A DNA stretch of 64,000 bases from Pseudoalteromonas sp. MSK9-3 (GTDB taxonomy: Bacteria > Pseudomonadota > Gammaproteobacteria > Enterobacterales > Alteromonadaceae): contig NZ_MIET01000014.1 in NCBI RefSeq assembly GCF_003590335.1, forward strand, positions 1-64,000, given 5' to 3'. The position numbers and the translations under genes are program-made. Shown here piece after piece: positions 9,300-20,752 of this stretch (position 1 is its first letter; every line of letters begins with the position of its first letter). A model generated the notes under the pieces. The model worked only from the letters and a program-made list of their open reading frames with translations. It ran no database searches and was not told the origin of the DNA.

Positions 9300-9346
9300 C
9301 CACTATATATGGTGGAAGTGCCCCTGCGGATCACAAGATAGTGGGG
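9300..9346. promoter_or_regulatory. Paired NrdR boxes upstream of nrdA
   Basis: CCACTATATATGGTGG (9300-9315) closely matches the NrdR consensus ACAC-WATATATW-GTGT. A weaker partner, TCACAAGATAGTGGGG, lies at 9331-9346. The 31-bp offset, three helical turns, is the spacing seen for paired NrdR boxes. NrdR would repress nrdA when dATP is sufficient. The spacer 9215-9588 otherwise holds only the gph terminator. Confidence 0.7.
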
Positions 9347-9545
9347 TTATCGCAATTTTGCAATAGAACAACTCACTCTCAATTGTGGATAACTTAGGGA
9401 TAATTGCATTGTGTTAGTGCTCATTAACCTTTGAGGTTTTATACGCTAAGCCACCATAAAAAAATCAACCAAGAGAGGACTATTTTTTCTTAAATTGAAA
9501 AAAAAACCTGACTGATTTTTTTATATGCAGCTTGGTGTAAAAATA

Positions 9546-9577
9546 CAGACAAGGCACAACATATGGTGCCTTATCTG
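9546..9577 (-). terminator. Terminator downstream of gph
   Basis: A 12-bp stem (CAGACAAGGCAC with GTGCCTTATCTG, one G-U wobble on the minus transcript) lies just past the gph stop and runs into a U-rich stretch (complement of 9534-9545). Confidence 0.75.
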
Positions 9578-9588
9578 TTTTAGTACTA

Positions 9589-10236
9589 CTAAATATGCTT
9601 AAGTAGTGCTTCTGGGTTAGTAAGATTTAGATCTGCACCCCACGACAATGCAATCGTCTTACTGGGAATATAGCCCCACAACGCTGCAACTGATCGCATT
9701 TCTGCGGCACGGGCTGCTTGAATGTCTCGTTCTGCGTCCCCAACATATATACAATCACGTGCATTAATCTTTAATTGTGCAGCTGCATGCAATAATGGTT
9801 TGGGGGAGGGCTTCGCTTCATCCAAAGTATCACCGCATACGATCACTTGAATGTGAGCTAACTCAGGTATTTTGGTGAGCAAAGGGAGGGTGAGAAAGGT
9901 CGGCTTGTTGGTCATGATTGCAACTTGAATACCTTTGCTTTTTAGCCCGTCAAGCAATGCGTTTACACCATCAAAGCAATGGCTATTGACGGCAATATTT
10001 TGAGCATAATGATCTAAGACTTGTTGACGAAGTAACGCTTGGTCAAACTTCTCTAGCTCTGTGCCAAAGCCCACTTCCAATAACGCTTTTACGCCATTAG
10101 AGATTGCAGGGCTATAGCGTGCTTTATCTACTTGGGCAAAGCCGTGTAAGCTCAGCGTGTGGTTTAACGCAGCACCTAAATCATCGCAAGTATTGAGTAA
10201 GGTACCATCTAAATCAAATATTACGGCTTCGGTCAT
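9589..10236 (-). CDS. gph: HAD-family phosphatase, phosphoglycolate phosphatase-like
   Basis: The 215-residue HAD subfamily IA protein has motif I ([10 protein letters not shown]), a Thr-containing motif II (MTNKPT), the motif III Lys (AKPSPKPL) and motif IV (YVGDAERDI). The ubiG-gph pair is typical of gammaproteobacteria. In E. coli Gph hydrolyses 2-phosphoglycolate; the same genomic position in Pseudomonas holds MupP, which acts on MurNAc-6-phosphate, so substrate is not certain. Its ATG overlaps the ubiG stop by four bases. Confidence 0.8.
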   Translation of the reverse strand: MTEAVIFDLDGTLLNTCDDLGAALNHTLSLHGFAQVDKARYSPAISNGVKALLEVGFGTELEKFDQALLRQQVLDHYAQNIAVNSHCFDGVNALLDGLKSKGIQVAIMTNKPTFLTLPLLTKIPELAHIQVIVCGDTLDEAKPSPKPLLHAAAQLKINARDCIYVGDAERDIQAARAAEMRSVAALWGYIPSKTIALSWGADLNLTNPEALLKHI

Positions 10237-10943
10237 GTTAGCTTCTCAAAATGAAGAATGTAATTAACACTGACATCATTGGTGAGTGTAAACGTTTGGC
10301 CGATTGGGTTGTAATTAATACCAGCGCTTGCGCGTACTTTAAGGTCGTTTTGCTCTGCCCAGCTGATGAGTGTCGAGGGGCGAATAAATTTGTCGTGGTC
10401 GTGTGTCCCTTCAGGGACCATTTTAAGCACTTTTTCTGCCCCGACGATGGCAAGTAAATAAGCTTTTGTGGTTTTATTCAATGTCGAAAAGAAGACGTTA
10501 GCGCCGGGTTTAGCCAATTGTGCCACGGCCTTAATGATTGATTCTGGATCTGGCACATGCTCAAGCATCTCCATGCAGGTTACAACATCAAATTTTTCAG
10601 GGTTTTGCTGTGCAAATGTTTCTGCCGGTACTTTTTGATAATCGACGCGAACACCGGCTTCTAGACTATGTAGCTTCGCGACATTTAGCGGTTCTTGCCC
10701 CATATCGATACCAGTTGCATTTGCTCCGAGCTTGGCCATGCTTTCTGTTAGTATGCCGCCGCCACAGCCTACATCGAGTACTGTTTTACCAAATAAACCT
10801 TGGCTTTTATCGTTAATAAAGTCTAATCGTAGCGGGTTTATTTCGTGTAATGGCTTAAACTCACCTTGGGTATCCCACCATTGTTGAGCGATCTCTTCAA
10901 ATTTAGCTATTTCTTGTGGATCTACATTTTGATGTTCGGTCAT
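10233..10943 (-). CDS. ubiG: Ubiquinone biosynthesis O-methyltransferase
   Basis: The 236-residue class I SAM methyltransferase has motif [21 protein letters not shown] and the family signature [15 protein letters not shown]. UbiG methylates both hydroxyl groups in coenzyme Q synthesis and is found with the membrane-associated Ubi complex. It is the first gene of a two-gene unit with gph and is divergent from gyrA. Confidence 0.95.
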   Translation of the reverse strand: MTEHQNVDPQEIAKFEEIAQQWWDTQGEFKPLHEINPLRLDFINDKSQGLFGKTVLDVGCGGGILTESMAKLGANATGIDMGQEPLNVAKLHSLEAGVRVDYQKVPAETFAQQNPEKFDVVTCMEMLEHVPDPESIIKAVAQLAKPGANVFFSTLNKTTKAYLLAIVGAEKVLKMVPEGTHDHDKFIRPSTLISWAEQNDLKVRASAGINYNPIGQTFTLTNDVSVNYILHFEKLT

Positions 10944-11137
10944 AAAAAACTTCCTCGTTAATCTGAGCGCATTATAAGCTGGGTCAGATTAAAATCACTA
11001 AAATCTTGCGCCTGTAAATTATTAAAAAGTGTGTTAGCATAGCTATTCAGAAATTAATAATAACTCAATCTCTTTGTCATACTTAGTCTGACTAGTTTGA
11101 CATAAAAGAGGTAGACACTGAAGGAAAGTGGAATCGA

Positions 11138-13831
11138 ATGACTGATCTCGCCAATGAAATCCTGCCAGTCAATATAGAAGATGAACTCAAAAATTCATAC
11201 CTTGATTACGCAATGAGTGTAATTGTAGGGCGTGCATTACCTGACGTACGTGATGGCTTAAAGCCTGTTCACCGTCGTGTATTGTTCGCGATGAACGAGT
11301 TGAAAAATGACTGGAATAAGCCTTACAAAAAATCGGCTCGTGTAGTCGGTGATGTGATCGGTAAATATCACCCACACGGTGATAGCGCGGTATACGATAC
11401 GATAGTACGTATGGCGCAACCATTTTCTCTGCGTTATATGTTGGTTGATGGCCAAGGTAACTTCGGTTCTGTAGATGGTGATTCAGCCGCTGCGATGCGT
11501 TACACCGAAGTACGTATGGCAAAAATATCCCATGAGTTACTGGCTGATTTAGAAAAAGAAACGGTTGATTATGTTCCTAACTATGATGGAACAGAGCAAA
11601 TCCCAGACGTGTTACCAACAAAAGTGCCAAGCTTACTAGTGAATGGCTCTTCAGGTATTGCGGTTGGTATGGCAACGAATATTCCGCCGCATAACTTAAC
11701 AGAGGTTATTAATGGGTGCCTAGCACTTATTCAAAACCCAGATTTAACCATTGAAGAGTTAATCGACTATATTCCTGGTCCAGATTTTCCAACTGCTGCC
11801 ATTATTAATGGTAAGAAGGGTATTGAGCAGGCGTATAAGACTGGCCGAGGCAAGATATATGTTCGAGCACGTGCGGAAGTTGAAGTTGATGAGAAGACCA
11901 ACAAAGAAACGATCATCGTTCATGAGTTACCTTACCAAGTTAACAAAGCACGTTTGATTGAAAAAATTGCTGAGCTTGTAAAAGATAAAAAAGTTGAAGG
12001 GATCAGTGCGCTACGTGATGAATCTGACAAAGATGGCATGCGTATCGTTATTGAAGTTAAGCGTGGTGAAGTTGGTGAAGTAATACTTAATAACCTTTAC
12101 TCGCAAACGCAGTTGCAAACTGTGTTTGGTATGAACATGGTCGCGTTGGATAACAACCAGCCTAAATGTTTCAACCTCAAAGAAATGCTAGATGCATTCA
12201 TTATTCACCGCCGTGAAGTGGTTACCCGCCGTACCGTTTTCGATTTAAGAAAAGCGAGAGACAGAGCGCATACGCTTGAAGGTCTTGCGATTGCATTGGC
12301 GAATATCGACCCGATCATTGAGTTAATTAGAAAATCACCAAGCCCATCTGAAGCGAAACAAGCACTTGTTGCACGCCCTTGGGAGTTAGGTACTGTTAAG
12401 TCTATGCTTGAAAAAGCAGGTGAAGACAATGTAGCACGCCCTGATTGGTTAGAAGCTGAGCTAGGTATTCGCGATGGTCAGTACTACTTATCAGAACAGC
12501 AAGCTCAAGCTATTCTTGACTTACGTTTGCATAAGCTTACTGGCTTAGAACATGAAAAAATCTTAGCTGAATACCAAGAGCTATTAGAAGTTATTGCTGA
12601 GTTACTCTTCATTTTGTCATCGCCTGAACGTCTAATGGAAGTGATCCGTGATGAGTTAGTTGAAATAAAAGAGACTTATGGTGACGAACGTCGTACTGAG
12701 ATCAGTGCTGCCGCTCACGATATTAGCCTTGAAGATTTGATCAACGAAGAAGATGTTGTTGTGACGTTATCTCACGAAGGGTATGTAAAATATCAGCCAT
12801 TGTCAGACTACGAAGCACAGCGTCGTGGTGGTAAAGGCAAAGCAGCAACTAAGATGAAAGATGAAGATTTCATCGAACGACTCTTGGTTGCGAATACGCA
12901 CGACACCATTTTATGTTTCTCTACAGCGGGACGCATGTATTGGCTGAAAGTGTATCAGTTACCGCTTGCTTCACGAACAGCACGTGGCAAGCCCATCGTG
13001 AACTTGTTGCCGTTAGAAGCGGATGAACGAATTACCACGATATTGCCTGTTCGTGAATACGAAGAAGACAAATATGTATTGATGGCGACAGCTAATGGTA
13101 CAGTTAAGAAAACACCATTAACTGCGTATAGTCGTCAACGTGCAAGCGGGATCATCGCGATCAACTTAAACGAAGGTGATAACTTAATCGGTGCCGATAT
13201 CACAGATGGCAGTAATGACATCATGCTATTTACCGACCACGGTAAAGTTGTTCGATTCAATGAAAAACTACGCGACTCTGAAACAGGTGAAGTTAAAATT
13301 GATCCTGAAACAGGCGAAGACATGTTAGCACTTCGTCCTATGGGTCGTACCGCAACCGGTGTCCGTGGCATAAAAATGCCAGATGATGTGAAAGTTGTAT
13401 CGTTAATCGTACCAAAAAATGATGGTGCAATACTGACGGTGACTGAAAACGGATATGGTAAACGTACACCGCTTGAAGAATACCCTGCGAAGAGCCGAGC
13501 GACGCAAGGTGTTGTATCAATTAAGGTTAGTGACCGTAACGGAAGCGTTGTTGGCGCTGTTCAGGTTGAAGATAACAACGAAATCATGTTAATTTCTAAC
13601 CGCGGTACGCTTGTGCGTACTCGAGTGAGTGAAGTGTCTACGGTAGGTCGAAATACCCAAGGGGTCATTTTGATCAGAACAATTGAAGATGAGCAGGTAG
13701 TGGGTTTACAGCGCATTGAAGAAATTGAGGTGGATGACTTGCCCGAAGGTGAGGATGGTAATGCAGACGTCGCAGAGAATGCTGACGTAGAGCAAAACAC
13801 GCAAGTGAACGACGATTCACCGAGTGAATAA
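11138..13831 (+). CDS. gyrA: DNA gyrase subunit A
   Basis: The 897-residue type II topoisomerase subunit has its active-site Tyr at 122 (MRYTEV) and a quinolone region GDSAVYDT at 81-88. Ser83 and Asp87 are both the susceptible residues in E. coli numbering. The C-terminal beta-pinwheel carries the GyrA box QRRGGKG, and the tail is acidic (about 870-897). Start ATG follows AAGGAAAG. It is divergent from ubiG and ends at a strong terminator. Confidence 0.98.
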   Translation: MTDLANEILPVNIEDELKNSYLDYAMSVIVGRALPDVRDGLKPVHRRVLFAMNELKNDWNKPYKKSARVVGDVIGKYHPHGDSAVYDTIVRMAQPFSLRYMLVDGQGNFGSVDGDSAAAMRYTEVRMAKISHELLADLEKETVDYVPNYDGTEQIPDVLPTKVPSLLVNGSSGIAVGMATNIPPHNLTEVINGCLALIQNPDLTIEELIDYIPGPDFPTAAIINGKKGIEQAYKTGRGKIYVRARAEVEVDEKTNKETIIVHELPYQVNKARLIEKIAELVKDKKVEGISALRDESDKDGMRIVIEVKRGEVGEVILNNLYSQTQLQTVFGMNMVALDNNQPKCFNLKEMLDAFIIHRREVVTRRTVFDLRKARDRAHTLEGLAIALANIDPIIELIRKSPSPSEAKQALVARPWELGTVKSMLEKAGEDNVARPDWLEAELGIRDGQYYLSEQQAQAILDLRLHKLTGLEHEKILAEYQELLEVIAELLFILSSPERLMEVIRDELVEIKETYGDERRTEISAAAHDISLEDLINEEDVVVTLSHEGYVKYQPLSDYEAQRRGGKGKAATKMKDEDFIERLLVANTHDTILCFSTAGRMYWLKVYQLPLASRTARGKPIVNLLPLEADERITTILPVREYEEDKYVLMATANGTVKKTPLTAYSRQRASGIIAINLNEGDNLIGADITDGSNDIMLFTDHGKVVRFNEKLRDSETGEVKIDPETGEDMLALRPMGRTATGVRGIKMPDDVKVVSLIVPKNDGAILTVTENGYGKRTPLEEYPAKSRATQGVVSIKVSDRNGSVVGAVQVEDNNEIMLISNRGTLVRTRVSEVSTVGRNTQGVILIRTIEDEQVVGLQRIEEIEVDDLPEGEDGNADVAENADVEQNTQVNDDSPSE

Positions 13832-13839
13832 AGTAAACT

Positions 13840-13866
13840 AAAAAGCGGCTGTGGCCGCTTTTTTTA
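13840..13866 (+). terminator. Rho-independent terminator of gyrA
   Basis: AAAAGCGGC and GCCGCTTTT pair around TGTG, followed by a run of T (13859-13865), nine bases after the gyrA stop. Confidence 0.9.
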
Positions 13867-13890
13867 TCTGTAAATTATTGTTGTTTAGGA

Positions 13891-14982
13891 ATGAGGAAAA
13901 TGACGGTATATAACTTTTGTGCAGGGCCAGCAATGTTGCCCCCTGAAGTAATGAAAAAAGCACAAGCAGAGTTTTTAAACTGGCAAGGCTTGGGTGTGTC
14001 TGTGATGGAAGTAAGCCATCGCGCGAAACCTTTTTTGGCGATGGTAGAAGAGTGCGAAGCATCTTTACGTCGTTTAATGAACATCTCAGACGACTTTGAA
14101 GTTTTATTTATGCACGGTGGGGGACGAGGTCAGTTTGCGGCTGTGCCATTAAACTTACATCAAAATGATGCGCCAGGTTTCTATATTGAAAATGGTATAT
14201 GGTCTAGTGGCGCCACCAAAGAGGGTGCCAAGTTTACCGACGTAGCATCGTTGAATATTCGTTGCGATGAACAAAGTACATTTGATATTCAACCTGTAAA
14301 TGATTGGCAGCTACCAGAAAAAGCGTCATTTATTCATTATTGTCCAAATGAGACAATCGACGGTATTGAAATATTTGATGTGCCAAAACACCAAAGCGCA
14401 CCTATTGTCGCTGATATGTCTTCAATGATTTTATCACGTGAAATTAATGTTGATGACTTTGATCTCATTTATGCAGGCGCGCAAAAGAACATAGGGCCGT
14501 CGGGTTTATGTATTGTTATTGTGCGTAAAACATTACTTGAAAGAGACGGGCTACCTCGTCCTGCCATACTTGATTATGCAATTGAAGCTAAGCAAGGCAG
14601 TATGTACAACACGCCTCCAACATTTGCATGGTATTTAGCTGCTGAAGTCTTTTCATACTTAGAAGCCCAAGGTGGCGTGCCAGCTATGGAAGCGCATAAT
14701 AAAGAAAAAGCCGCACTTTTATATAATTATATCGATAGTTCAGATTTTTATAGTAATAAAGTTGCTGCGCATTGTCGTTCATTGATGAATGTACCCTTTT
14801 GGTTACAGGATGATGACTTAAATACTGCGTTTCTTGCCCAAGCAGAAGCTGCTGGGCTAGTTGCTTTAGAAGGGCACAGGTTTGTCGGTGGAATGAGAGC
14901 GAGTATTTATAATGCTATGCCAATCGAAGGGATTAAGGCACTTATTGCATTTATGGATAAGTTCGCAAAGGAGCATAGCTAA
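13891..14982 (+). CDS. serC: Phosphoserine aminotransferase
   Basis: The 363-residue PLP enzyme contains the pyridoxal lysine in [12 protein letters not shown] and the N-terminal [10 protein letters not shown] motif. It converts phosphohydroxypyruvate to phosphoserine and also serves pyridoxine synthesis. Two starts are possible: 13891 after TAGGA, or 13900 after GAGGAAA. Family similarity begins at the second. The stop overlaps the aroA start by one base. Confidence 0.97.
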   Translation: MRKMTVYNFCAGPAMLPPEVMKKAQAEFLNWQGLGVSVMEVSHRAKPFLAMVEECEASLRRLMNISDDFEVLFMHGGGRGQFAAVPLNLHQNDAPGFYIENGIWSSGATKEGAKFTDVASLNIRCDEQSTFDIQPVNDWQLPEKASFIHYCPNETIDGIEIFDVPKHQSAPIVADMSSMILSREINVDDFDLIYAGAQKNIGPSGLCIVIVRKTLLERDGLPRPAILDYAIEAKQGSMYNTPPTFAWYLAAEVFSYLEAQGGVPAMEAHNKEKAALLYNYIDSSDFYSNKVAAHCRSLMNVPFWLQDDDLNTAFLAQAEAAGLVALEGHRFVGGMRASIYNAMPIEGIKALIAFMDKFAKEHS

Positions 14983-16262
14983 TGGAGCAACTTACCTTAA
15001 AACCGATTTCAAAAGTATCCGGTTCAGTCACATTACCAGGCTCTAAAAGTTTATCTAATCGTATTCTGTTATTGGCAGCATTGTCGAAAGGAACGACAGA
15101 GGTTCACAATTTACTTGATAGTGATGATATTCGCTATATGTTAGGCGCATTAGAGCAAATGGGCGTGACGGTTACTTTAAATGCAGATAAAACAGTCGCA
15201 ACGGTCGAAGGGTGCGCAGGGCAATTAAAAACGCCAAAAGAAGCACTGTTTTTAGGTAACGCAGGCACTGCCTATAGGCCCTTAACGGCTGTTTTAGCCG
15301 CAACTGCAGGTCAATTTGAGTTGGTTGGTGAGCCGCGTATGGAAGAGCGACCTATTGGTCACTTAGTAGATGCTATGGCCAAGTTAGGCGCAGACATTCG
15401 TTATTTAAAAAATGCTGATTACCCGCCGCTATTGATTGAAGGTAAACCGTTAAGTGGTGGCCAGGTTGAAATTGACGGCAGTATTTCTAGCCAGTTTTTA
15501 ACCGCATTACTGATGGCGGCACCACTTTTTACAGGCGATACTCATATCCGTATTAAAGGTGATTTGGTATCTAAACCGTATATTGACATTACGATTGGTG
15601 TGATGGCCCAGTTTGGTATTGAAGTGGTTAATGATAACTACCAAACATTTATGGTTAAGGGTCAGCAAGTGTATCAATCCCCAAGCCGGATCATGGTGGA
15701 AGGAGATGCGTCTTCAGCGTCTTACTTTATCGCAGCAGCCGCTATTTCAGGTGGCGAAATAGAGATTAACGGTGTCGGTAAAAAAAGCGTACAAGGCGAT
15801 ATTGGATTTGCCAATGTGATGGAGCAAGTGGGCGCTAAGATTGATTGGTACGATGAAAAACTGGTGGTCAGTAAAGGTGAGTTAAAAGGCGTTGATATTG
15901 ATGCCAACGCGATCCCTGATGCAGCGATGACGCTCGCAACCGTAGCGTTATTTGCTAAAGGGCCGACGGCTATCCGTAATATCTATAATTGGCGAGTCAA
16001 AGAAACTGACCGTTTAGCGGCTATGGCGACTGAGTTACGAAAAGTGGGCGCGGAGGTGATAGAGGGGCACGACTTTATCGAAATTACGCCGCCGTCGACT
16101 ATTAACTTGACGGATATTGACACTTATAATGATCATCGTATAGCGATGTGCTTTGCTATGGTTGCTGTAGGTGGTTATGAGGTGATCATAAATGACCCTG
16201 GCTGTACTGCAAAAACATTCCCCACGTTTTTTAATGTTTTAGAGTCAATAACTACCCACTAA
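14982..16262 (+). CDS. aroA: 3-phosphoshikimate 1-carboxyvinyltransferase (EPSP synthase)
   Basis: The 426-residue enzyme has the substrate-binding motif [10 protein letters not shown], the [10 protein letters not shown] motif and a late KETDRLAAM block, all typical of class I EPSP synthases. It joins shikimate-3-phosphate and PEP in chorismate synthesis. It is translationally coupled to serC (TAATG) and followed by a terminator, so serC-aroA is a two-gene unit. Confidence 0.97.
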   Translation: MEQLTLKPISKVSGSVTLPGSKSLSNRILLLAALSKGTTEVHNLLDSDDIRYMLGALEQMGVTVTLNADKTVATVEGCAGQLKTPKEALFLGNAGTAYRPLTAVLAATAGQFELVGEPRMEERPIGHLVDAMAKLGADIRYLKNADYPPLLIEGKPLSGGQVEIDGSISSQFLTALLMAAPLFTGDTHIRIKGDLVSKPYIDITIGVMAQFGIEVVNDNYQTFMVKGQQVYQSPSRIMVEGDASSASYFIAAAAISGGEIEINGVGKKSVQGDIGFANVMEQVGAKIDWYDEKLVVSKGELKGVDIDANAIPDAAMTLATVALFAKGPTAIRNIYNWRVKETDRLAAMATELRKVGAEVIEGHDFIEITPPSTINLTDIDTYNDHRIAMCFAMVAVGGYEVIINDPGCTAKTFPTFFNVLESITTH

Positions 16263-16280
16263 TACTTACCGTATAATTGT

Positions 16281-16314
16281 AATAGAGCCTCTATAGTATG
16301 GCTCTATTCTTTTC
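16281..16314 (+). terminator. Terminator of serC-aroA
   Basis: AATAGAGCC (16281-16289) pairs with GGCTCTATT (16300-16308), followed by CTTTTC. Confidence 0.75.
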
Positions 16315-16376
16315 TAACTTAGTACCTATTTAACAAAAAGTTACAGGTAAGTAAGGATATATTCATTAAACTTGCG

Positions 16377-16382
16377 TATAAT
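16377..16382 (+). promoter_or_regulatory. Likely -10 element of the cmk promoter
   Basis: A perfect TATAAT lies about 42 bp upstream of the cmk start and after the serC-aroA terminator. No convincing -35 hexamer is seen at 16-18 bp. Confidence 0.45.
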
Positions 16383-16423
16383 GCACGCGGTAAATTTAAG
16401 GTGGGCATTTCAGGAGGTTTTAA

Positions 16424-17137
16424 ATGCAGGCATCGATGCCAGTTATCACCGTAGACGGCCCAAGTGGTTCAGGCAAAGGAACGGTTTGTCGCTTGTTAGC
16501 TGAAAAATTAAATTGGGATGTATTAGACAGCGGTGCGATTTATCGTGTTCTTTCTCTCGCTGCGTTACACCATCAAATTGCACTAGACAATGAAGAAGCG
16601 CTCGTGCCATTGGCGGCCAATTTAGACGTACAATTTTTAATTGATCCTGTTACTAAAAACGGCAGAGTCATTCTTGAAGGAGAAGATGTAACAACCACTA
16701 TTCGTAATGAAGACGTGGGCGCTGCTGCTTCAAAAGTAGCAGCACTACCTCGAGTGAGAGAGGCATTGTTACGCAGGCAACGCGCATTTAGAACTGAAGC
16801 GGGCTTAATTGCAGATGGAAGGGATATGGGAACGGTTATTTTCCCAGAGGCCGAAATTAAATTGTATTTAACCGCCAGTGCTGAAGAGCGTGCGAACCGT
16901 CGATTCTTAGAGTTGAATGGTCGAGGACTAGATGTTACACTAAGTGGTCTGCTAGAGGACATAAAAGCCCGTGATGATCGCGATATGAATCGCGCAGTTG
17001 CGCCTTTGGTCCCAGCAAGTGACGCGATAACGATTGACACGAGTGAGCTAAATGCTGAGCAAGTATTTGCCACTGTTATGGAAATCCTAGAAGATGCGGT
17101 ACGTACCGGTAAACTAGAAAAGTCGCGTTTGACCTAA
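16424..17137 (+). CDS. cmk: Cytidylate kinase
   Basis: The 237-residue P-loop kinase (Walker [10 protein letters not shown] near residue 13) phosphorylates CMP and dCMP. The CMP-binding LDSGAIYR and IADGRDMGT motifs are present. AGGAGG directly upstream of the ATG is a near-perfect ribosome-binding site. It lies just upstream of rpsA, as in most gammaproteobacteria. Confidence 0.97.
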   Translation: MQASMPVITVDGPSGSGKGTVCRLLAEKLNWDVLDSGAIYRVLSLAALHHQIALDNEEALVPLAANLDVQFLIDPVTKNGRVILEGEDVTTTIRNEDVGAAASKVAALPRVREALLRRQRAFRTEAGLIADGRDMGTVIFPEAEIKLYLTASAEERANRRFLELNGRGLDVTLSGLLEDIKARDDRDMNRAVAPLVPASDAITIDTSELNAEQVFATVMEILEDAVRTGKLEKSRLT

Positions 17138-17230
17138 TTTATTAATGCATTGGCAGGAAGCTGATGTTTATTTAACTACCCCATGCAGCATGGTTGCTAA
17201 TTGGAATATACTTTATGAGACGTATTTAGT

Positions 17231-18898
17231 ATGTCAGAAAATTTTGCGCAGTTATTTGAAGAAAGCCTAAAAGGTTTTGAAGCAGAGCAAGGCTCTATCG
17301 TTAAAGGTACAGTAATTTCAATCGAGAACAACATCGTTCTTGTTGATGCTGGTCTTAAATCAGAAAGTGCTATCCCTGCTGAGCAATTCAAAAATGCTGC
17401 TGGTGAACTAGAAGTTGCTGTTGGCGACGAAGTAGATGTAGCGCTAGACGCAATTGAAGACGGTTTCGGTGAAACTATCCTTTCTCGTGAGAAAGCGAAG
17501 CGTCACGAAGCTTGGATCCGTCTTGAAAAAGCATGTGAAGAGCAAGAGACTGTTGTTGGTATTATCAACGGCAAAGTTAAAGGCGGTTTCACTGTTGAAG
17601 TTGACACAATTCGTGCGTTCCTACCTGGTTCACTTGTTGATGTTCGTCCAGTACGTGACACAGCACACCTTGAAGGTAAAGAGCTTGAGTTTAAAGTAAT
17701 CAAGCTTGATCAAAAGCGCAACAACGTTGTTGTTTCACGTCGTGCAGTTATCGAATCAGAGAACTCACAAGAGCGTGAAGAGCTTCTTGCTAACCTTGTT
17801 GAAGGTCAAGAAGTTAAAGGTATCGTTAAGAACCTTACAGACTACGGTGCGTTCGTTGACCTTGGTGGTGTAGACGGTCTACTACACATCACTGACATGG
17901 CGTGGAAGCGTGTTAAGCACCCTTCAGAAATCGTTAATGTTGGCGACGAAATCGCAGTTAAAGTTCTTAAGTTCGACAAAGAGAAGACTCGTGTTTCTCT
18001 AGGTCTTAAGCAACTTGGCGAAGATCCATGGGCAGCTATCGCTGGTCGTTACCCAGAAGGTGCTAAGCTTTCTGGTCGTGTAACTAACCTTACTGACTAC
18101 GGTTGTTTCGTAGAAATCGAAGAAGGTGTTGAAGGTCTAGTACACGTTTCTGAAATGGATTGGACTAACAAGAACATCCACCCTTCAAAAGTTGTTAGCC
18201 TAGGCGACAGCGTTGAAGTTATGGTTCTTGAAATCGACGAAGAACGTCGTCGTATTTCTCTAGGTCTTAAGCAGTGTATTGCTAACCCTTGGCAAGAATT
18301 TGCTCGTCTTCAAAACAAAGGCGACCAAGTTACTGGTAAGATCAAGTCTATCACTGACTTCGGTATCTTCATCGGTCTTGACGGCGGCATTGACGGTCTT
18401 GTTCACCTTTCTGACATCTCTTGGAACACTCCAGGTGAAGAAGCTGTACGTGAGTACAAGAAAGGCGACGAAATCACAGCAATCGTATTGCAAGTTGACC
18501 CAGAGCGTGAGCGTATCTCTCTTGGCGTTAAGCAAATCGAAGCTGACCCATTCAATAACTACCTAGACGTAAACAAAAAAGGTGCTATTGTTAAGGGTAA
18601 AGTGACTGAAGTTGACGCGAAAGGCGCAACTGTTGAGCTTATCGAAGGTGTTGAAGGTTACATCCGTGTAGCTGACATCGCTCAAGAGCGTATCGAAGAT
18701 GCAACTACTGTTGTTTCTGCTGGTGACGAAATTGAAGCTAAATATGTAGGTGTTGATCGTAAGAACCGTACTATCAGCCTTTCAGTTAAAGCTATGTTCG
18801 AAGCTGAAGAGAAAGAAGTTCTTGAGAAGTTGAAGAAAGAAGAGCCTGCGTTCGAAAACGCAATGGCAGCAGCTTTCAAAAACGCTCAAAAAGACTAA
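17231..18898 (+). CDS. rpsA: 30S ribosomal protein S1
   Basis: The 555-residue protein has six S1 (OB-fold) repeats. The first two bind the ribosome and the last four bind mRNA; repeated KGxVxxxxDFG/DYGxFV and LxHxSD/EM blocks mark them from about residue 100 on. Codon use is strongly biased, as for a highly expressed gene. No strong Shine-Dalgarno precedes the ATG, as is usual for rpsA, which relies on a structured, autoregulated leader. Confidence 0.98.
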   Translation: MSENFAQLFEESLKGFEAEQGSIVKGTVISIENNIVLVDAGLKSESAIPAEQFKNAAGELEVAVGDEVDVALDAIEDGFGETILSREKAKRHEAWIRLEKACEEQETVVGIINGKVKGGFTVEVDTIRAFLPGSLVDVRPVRDTAHLEGKELEFKVIKLDQKRNNVVVSRRAVIESENSQEREELLANLVEGQEVKGIVKNLTDYGAFVDLGGVDGLLHITDMAWKRVKHPSEIVNVGDEIAVKVLKFDKEKTRVSLGLKQLGEDPWAAIAGRYPEGAKLSGRVTNLTDYGCFVEIEEGVEGLVHVSEMDWTNKNIHPSKVVSLGDSVEVMVLEIDEERRRISLGLKQCIANPWQEFARLQNKGDQVTGKIKSITDFGIFIGLDGGIDGLVHLSDISWNTPGEEAVREYKKGDEITAIVLQVDPERERISLGVKQIEADPFNNYLDVNKKGAIVKGKVTEVDAKGATVELIEGVEGYIRVADIAQERIEDATTVVSAGDEIEAKYVGVDRKNRTISLSVKAMFEAEEKEVLEKLKKEEPAFENAMAAAFKNAQKD

Positions 18899-18914
18899 TA
18901 TTTAAGTCTTATCA

Positions 18915-18941
18915 GGAAGGGCGCTTTAGCCCTTCCTTTTT
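18915..18941 (+). terminator. Terminator between rpsA and ihfB
   Basis: GGAAGGGC (18915-18922) and GCCCTTCC (18929-18936) form a perfect stem followed by TTTTTAT. It ends rpsA mRNA, possibly with read-through into ihfB, which starts 18 bp later. Confidence 0.85.
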
Positions 18942-18958
18942 ATATTAAAGGAAACACT

Positions 18959-19249
18959 ATGACAAAGTCAGAATTGATAGAACAACTTGCCGAGCAACAC
19001 GCACATGTTCCTGTAAAAGATGTGGAAAATGCTGTGAAAGAAATTCTTGAACAAATGGCAGGTTCATTATCATGCTCAGATCGTATCGAGATCCGCGGGT
19101 TTGGTAGTTTCTCATTGCACTTCCGTTCACCTCGCACTGGCCGTAATCCAAAAACAGGTGATACAGTAGAATTGGATGGAAAGTATGTACCTCACTTTAA
19201 ACCTGGTAAGGAATTACGTGACCGCGTAAACGCCAGTATAGCTGACTAA
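18959..19249 (+). CDS. ihfB: Integration host factor subunit beta
   Basis: The 96-residue DNA-bending protein of the HU/IHF family has the signature [21 protein letters not shown], with the Pro of the beta-arm that intercalates DNA. It pairs with IhfA to make 160-degree bends. AAAGGAAA precedes the start. The order rpsA-ihfB-lapA-lapB is conserved. Confidence 0.97.
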   Translation: MTKSELIEQLAEQHAHVPVKDVENAVKEILEQMAGSLSCSDRIEIRGFGSFSLHFRSPRTGRNPKTGDTVELDGKYVPHFKPGKELRDRVNASIAD

Positions 19250-19276
19250 TATACCTGTACATTGACGGAGTAGCAC

Positions 19277-19540
19277 TTGGTAAAGGTAGTAAAAAAAGGA
19301 TTCATTTTAGCACTAATATTATTAGCGTTTGTAATTGGCACACAAAACCCTGAAGTGGTTAACGTTAATTATTTAATTGCTACTAGCGAAATACCTTTAG
19401 CAACATTGATGAGTATTTGCTTTTTTATAGGTGTACTTGTTGGCTGTATTGTAAGTGTAAAAGTGTTCTCTCAATTAAAATGGCAAAACTATCGCCTTAG
19501 AAAGACTAACCGTCAATTATCGCCAGATACTGAACGCTGA
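19277..19540 (+). CDS. lapA: Lipopolysaccharide assembly protein A (DUF1049)
   Basis: The 87-residue inner-membrane protein has two transmembrane helices (about 7-25 and 42-65) and a basic cytoplasmic tail. LapA acts with LapB, controlling LpxC turnover and LPS export. The start codon is TTG at 19277: ACGGAG lies six bases upstream and no in-frame ATG gives the first helix. It is separated from lapB by two bases. Confidence 0.88.
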   Translation: MVKVVKKGFILALILLAFVIGTQNPEVVNVNYLIATSEIPLATLMSICFFIGVLVGCIVSVKVFSQLKWQNYRLRKTNRQLSPDTER

Positions 19541-19542
19541 CC

Positions 19543-20679
19543 ATGATTGAGCTGTTATTTTTACTGCTTCCTGTAGCAGCTGCATACGGCTATGTGATGG
19601 GAAAAAATAGCGCTAAAAATCAAGCCCATGAACAAAGTCGCCAAATAACTTCTCAATATAGCAAAGGTCTGAAGTTTCTATTAGATAGAGAAGAAGATCA
19701 GGGCTTAGAACACCTAATACAACTCCTCGAAGTATCTGCTGACTCAGTTGAACATTACCTCACTTTAGCCACCTTATTTCGTAAACGTGGTGAGTTAGAC
19801 CGCGCCATAAAAATTCATGAATTACTTCTTAATCAACCGAATTTAAGCGATGTAAATACAGAGTCTTGTCGTTTAGAGCTTGCTAAGGATTATATTCTGG
19901 CTGGATTATTAGACAGTGCAGAAGAACACTTAATCGTGTTAGTGAAAAACGCGAATAAAGAATCACTTGACCCCATTATTAACTTGTATTCCCAAATGCG
20001 TGAGTGGCATAAGGGGATAAGTATGTATGAAGCACATAGCGACTTATTTACCAAGCCTCAGCATTGCGCAGCAGTGGCCAATTTTTATTGTGAAGCTGCA
20101 TTGGCAGATAAAACGCCTAAGCTCATGGAAAAAACATCGGCATTAGAACATAAAACAATTCGTCCGTTGTATGAGTTAGGAAAAGATGCTTTTGAACAAC
20201 AGGACTATGTAAAAGCAATTTATTACTGGCGCAAGTTAGTAAGCAGCTTTACGCATACTGCGCCGATATATATCGCCCAATTGGAAGAGAGTTACACACA
20301 GTTAAACTTAACAGAGCAGTTCAACGAATTAATCATCGAATTACTTCCAAAAGGGGGAGTATTAATTCGAATTAAGCACTGTCAAGCATTGCTCACGAAA
20401 GGGGAGCAACAACAAGCAATCGATTTTTTAACCGATAGCCTCAAGCGAGAGCCTTCAATACGTGGCTTTAGCTTTTTATTACAATTGCTGGGTAATAGCA
20501 ATAATAGAATTCACGCGGTGCTGGCAGAAGTTGATAAGCTGGTGCAATCATATATTGCTACAAAGCCAGAGTATCAATGCAGGCATTGTGGTTTTACAAG
20601 TCATACGCTTTATTGGATTTGTCCGTCGTGCAAACATTGGGAGTCTATCGCACCAAGTAAAGGATTAGACGGTTATTAA
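19543..20679 (+). CDS. lapB: Lipopolysaccharide assembly protein B (TPR and rubredoxin-like domains)
   Basis: The 378-residue protein has one N-terminal membrane anchor (about 1-20), a series of TPR helical repeats and a C-terminal rubredoxin-like metal site (CRHCGF and CPSCKHW). LapB (YciM) is the adaptor that presents LpxC to FtsH. It lies two bases after lapA. Confidence 0.93.
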   Translation: MIELLFLLLPVAAAYGYVMGKNSAKNQAHEQSRQITSQYSKGLKFLLDREEDQGLEHLIQLLEVSADSVEHYLTLATLFRKRGELDRAIKIHELLLNQPNLSDVNTESCRLELAKDYILAGLLDSAEEHLIVLVKNANKESLDPIINLYSQMREWHKGISMYEAHSDLFTKPQHCAAVANFYCEAALADKTPKLMEKTSALEHKTIRPLYELGKDAFEQQDYVKAIYYWRKLVSSFTHTAPIYIAQLEESYTQLNLTEQFNELIIELLPKGGVLIRIKHCQALLTKGEQQQAIDFLTDSLKREPSIRGFSFLLQLLGNSNNRIHAVLAEVDKLVQSYIATKPEYQCRHCGFTSHTLYWICPSCKHWESIAPSKGLDGY

Positions 20680-20752
20680 TATGTGTTTATCACAGAGTAA
20701 ACACGCCTTTAAAAATGCTATTTCTGAAAATTAGGTCAACCTTAGGAATATT

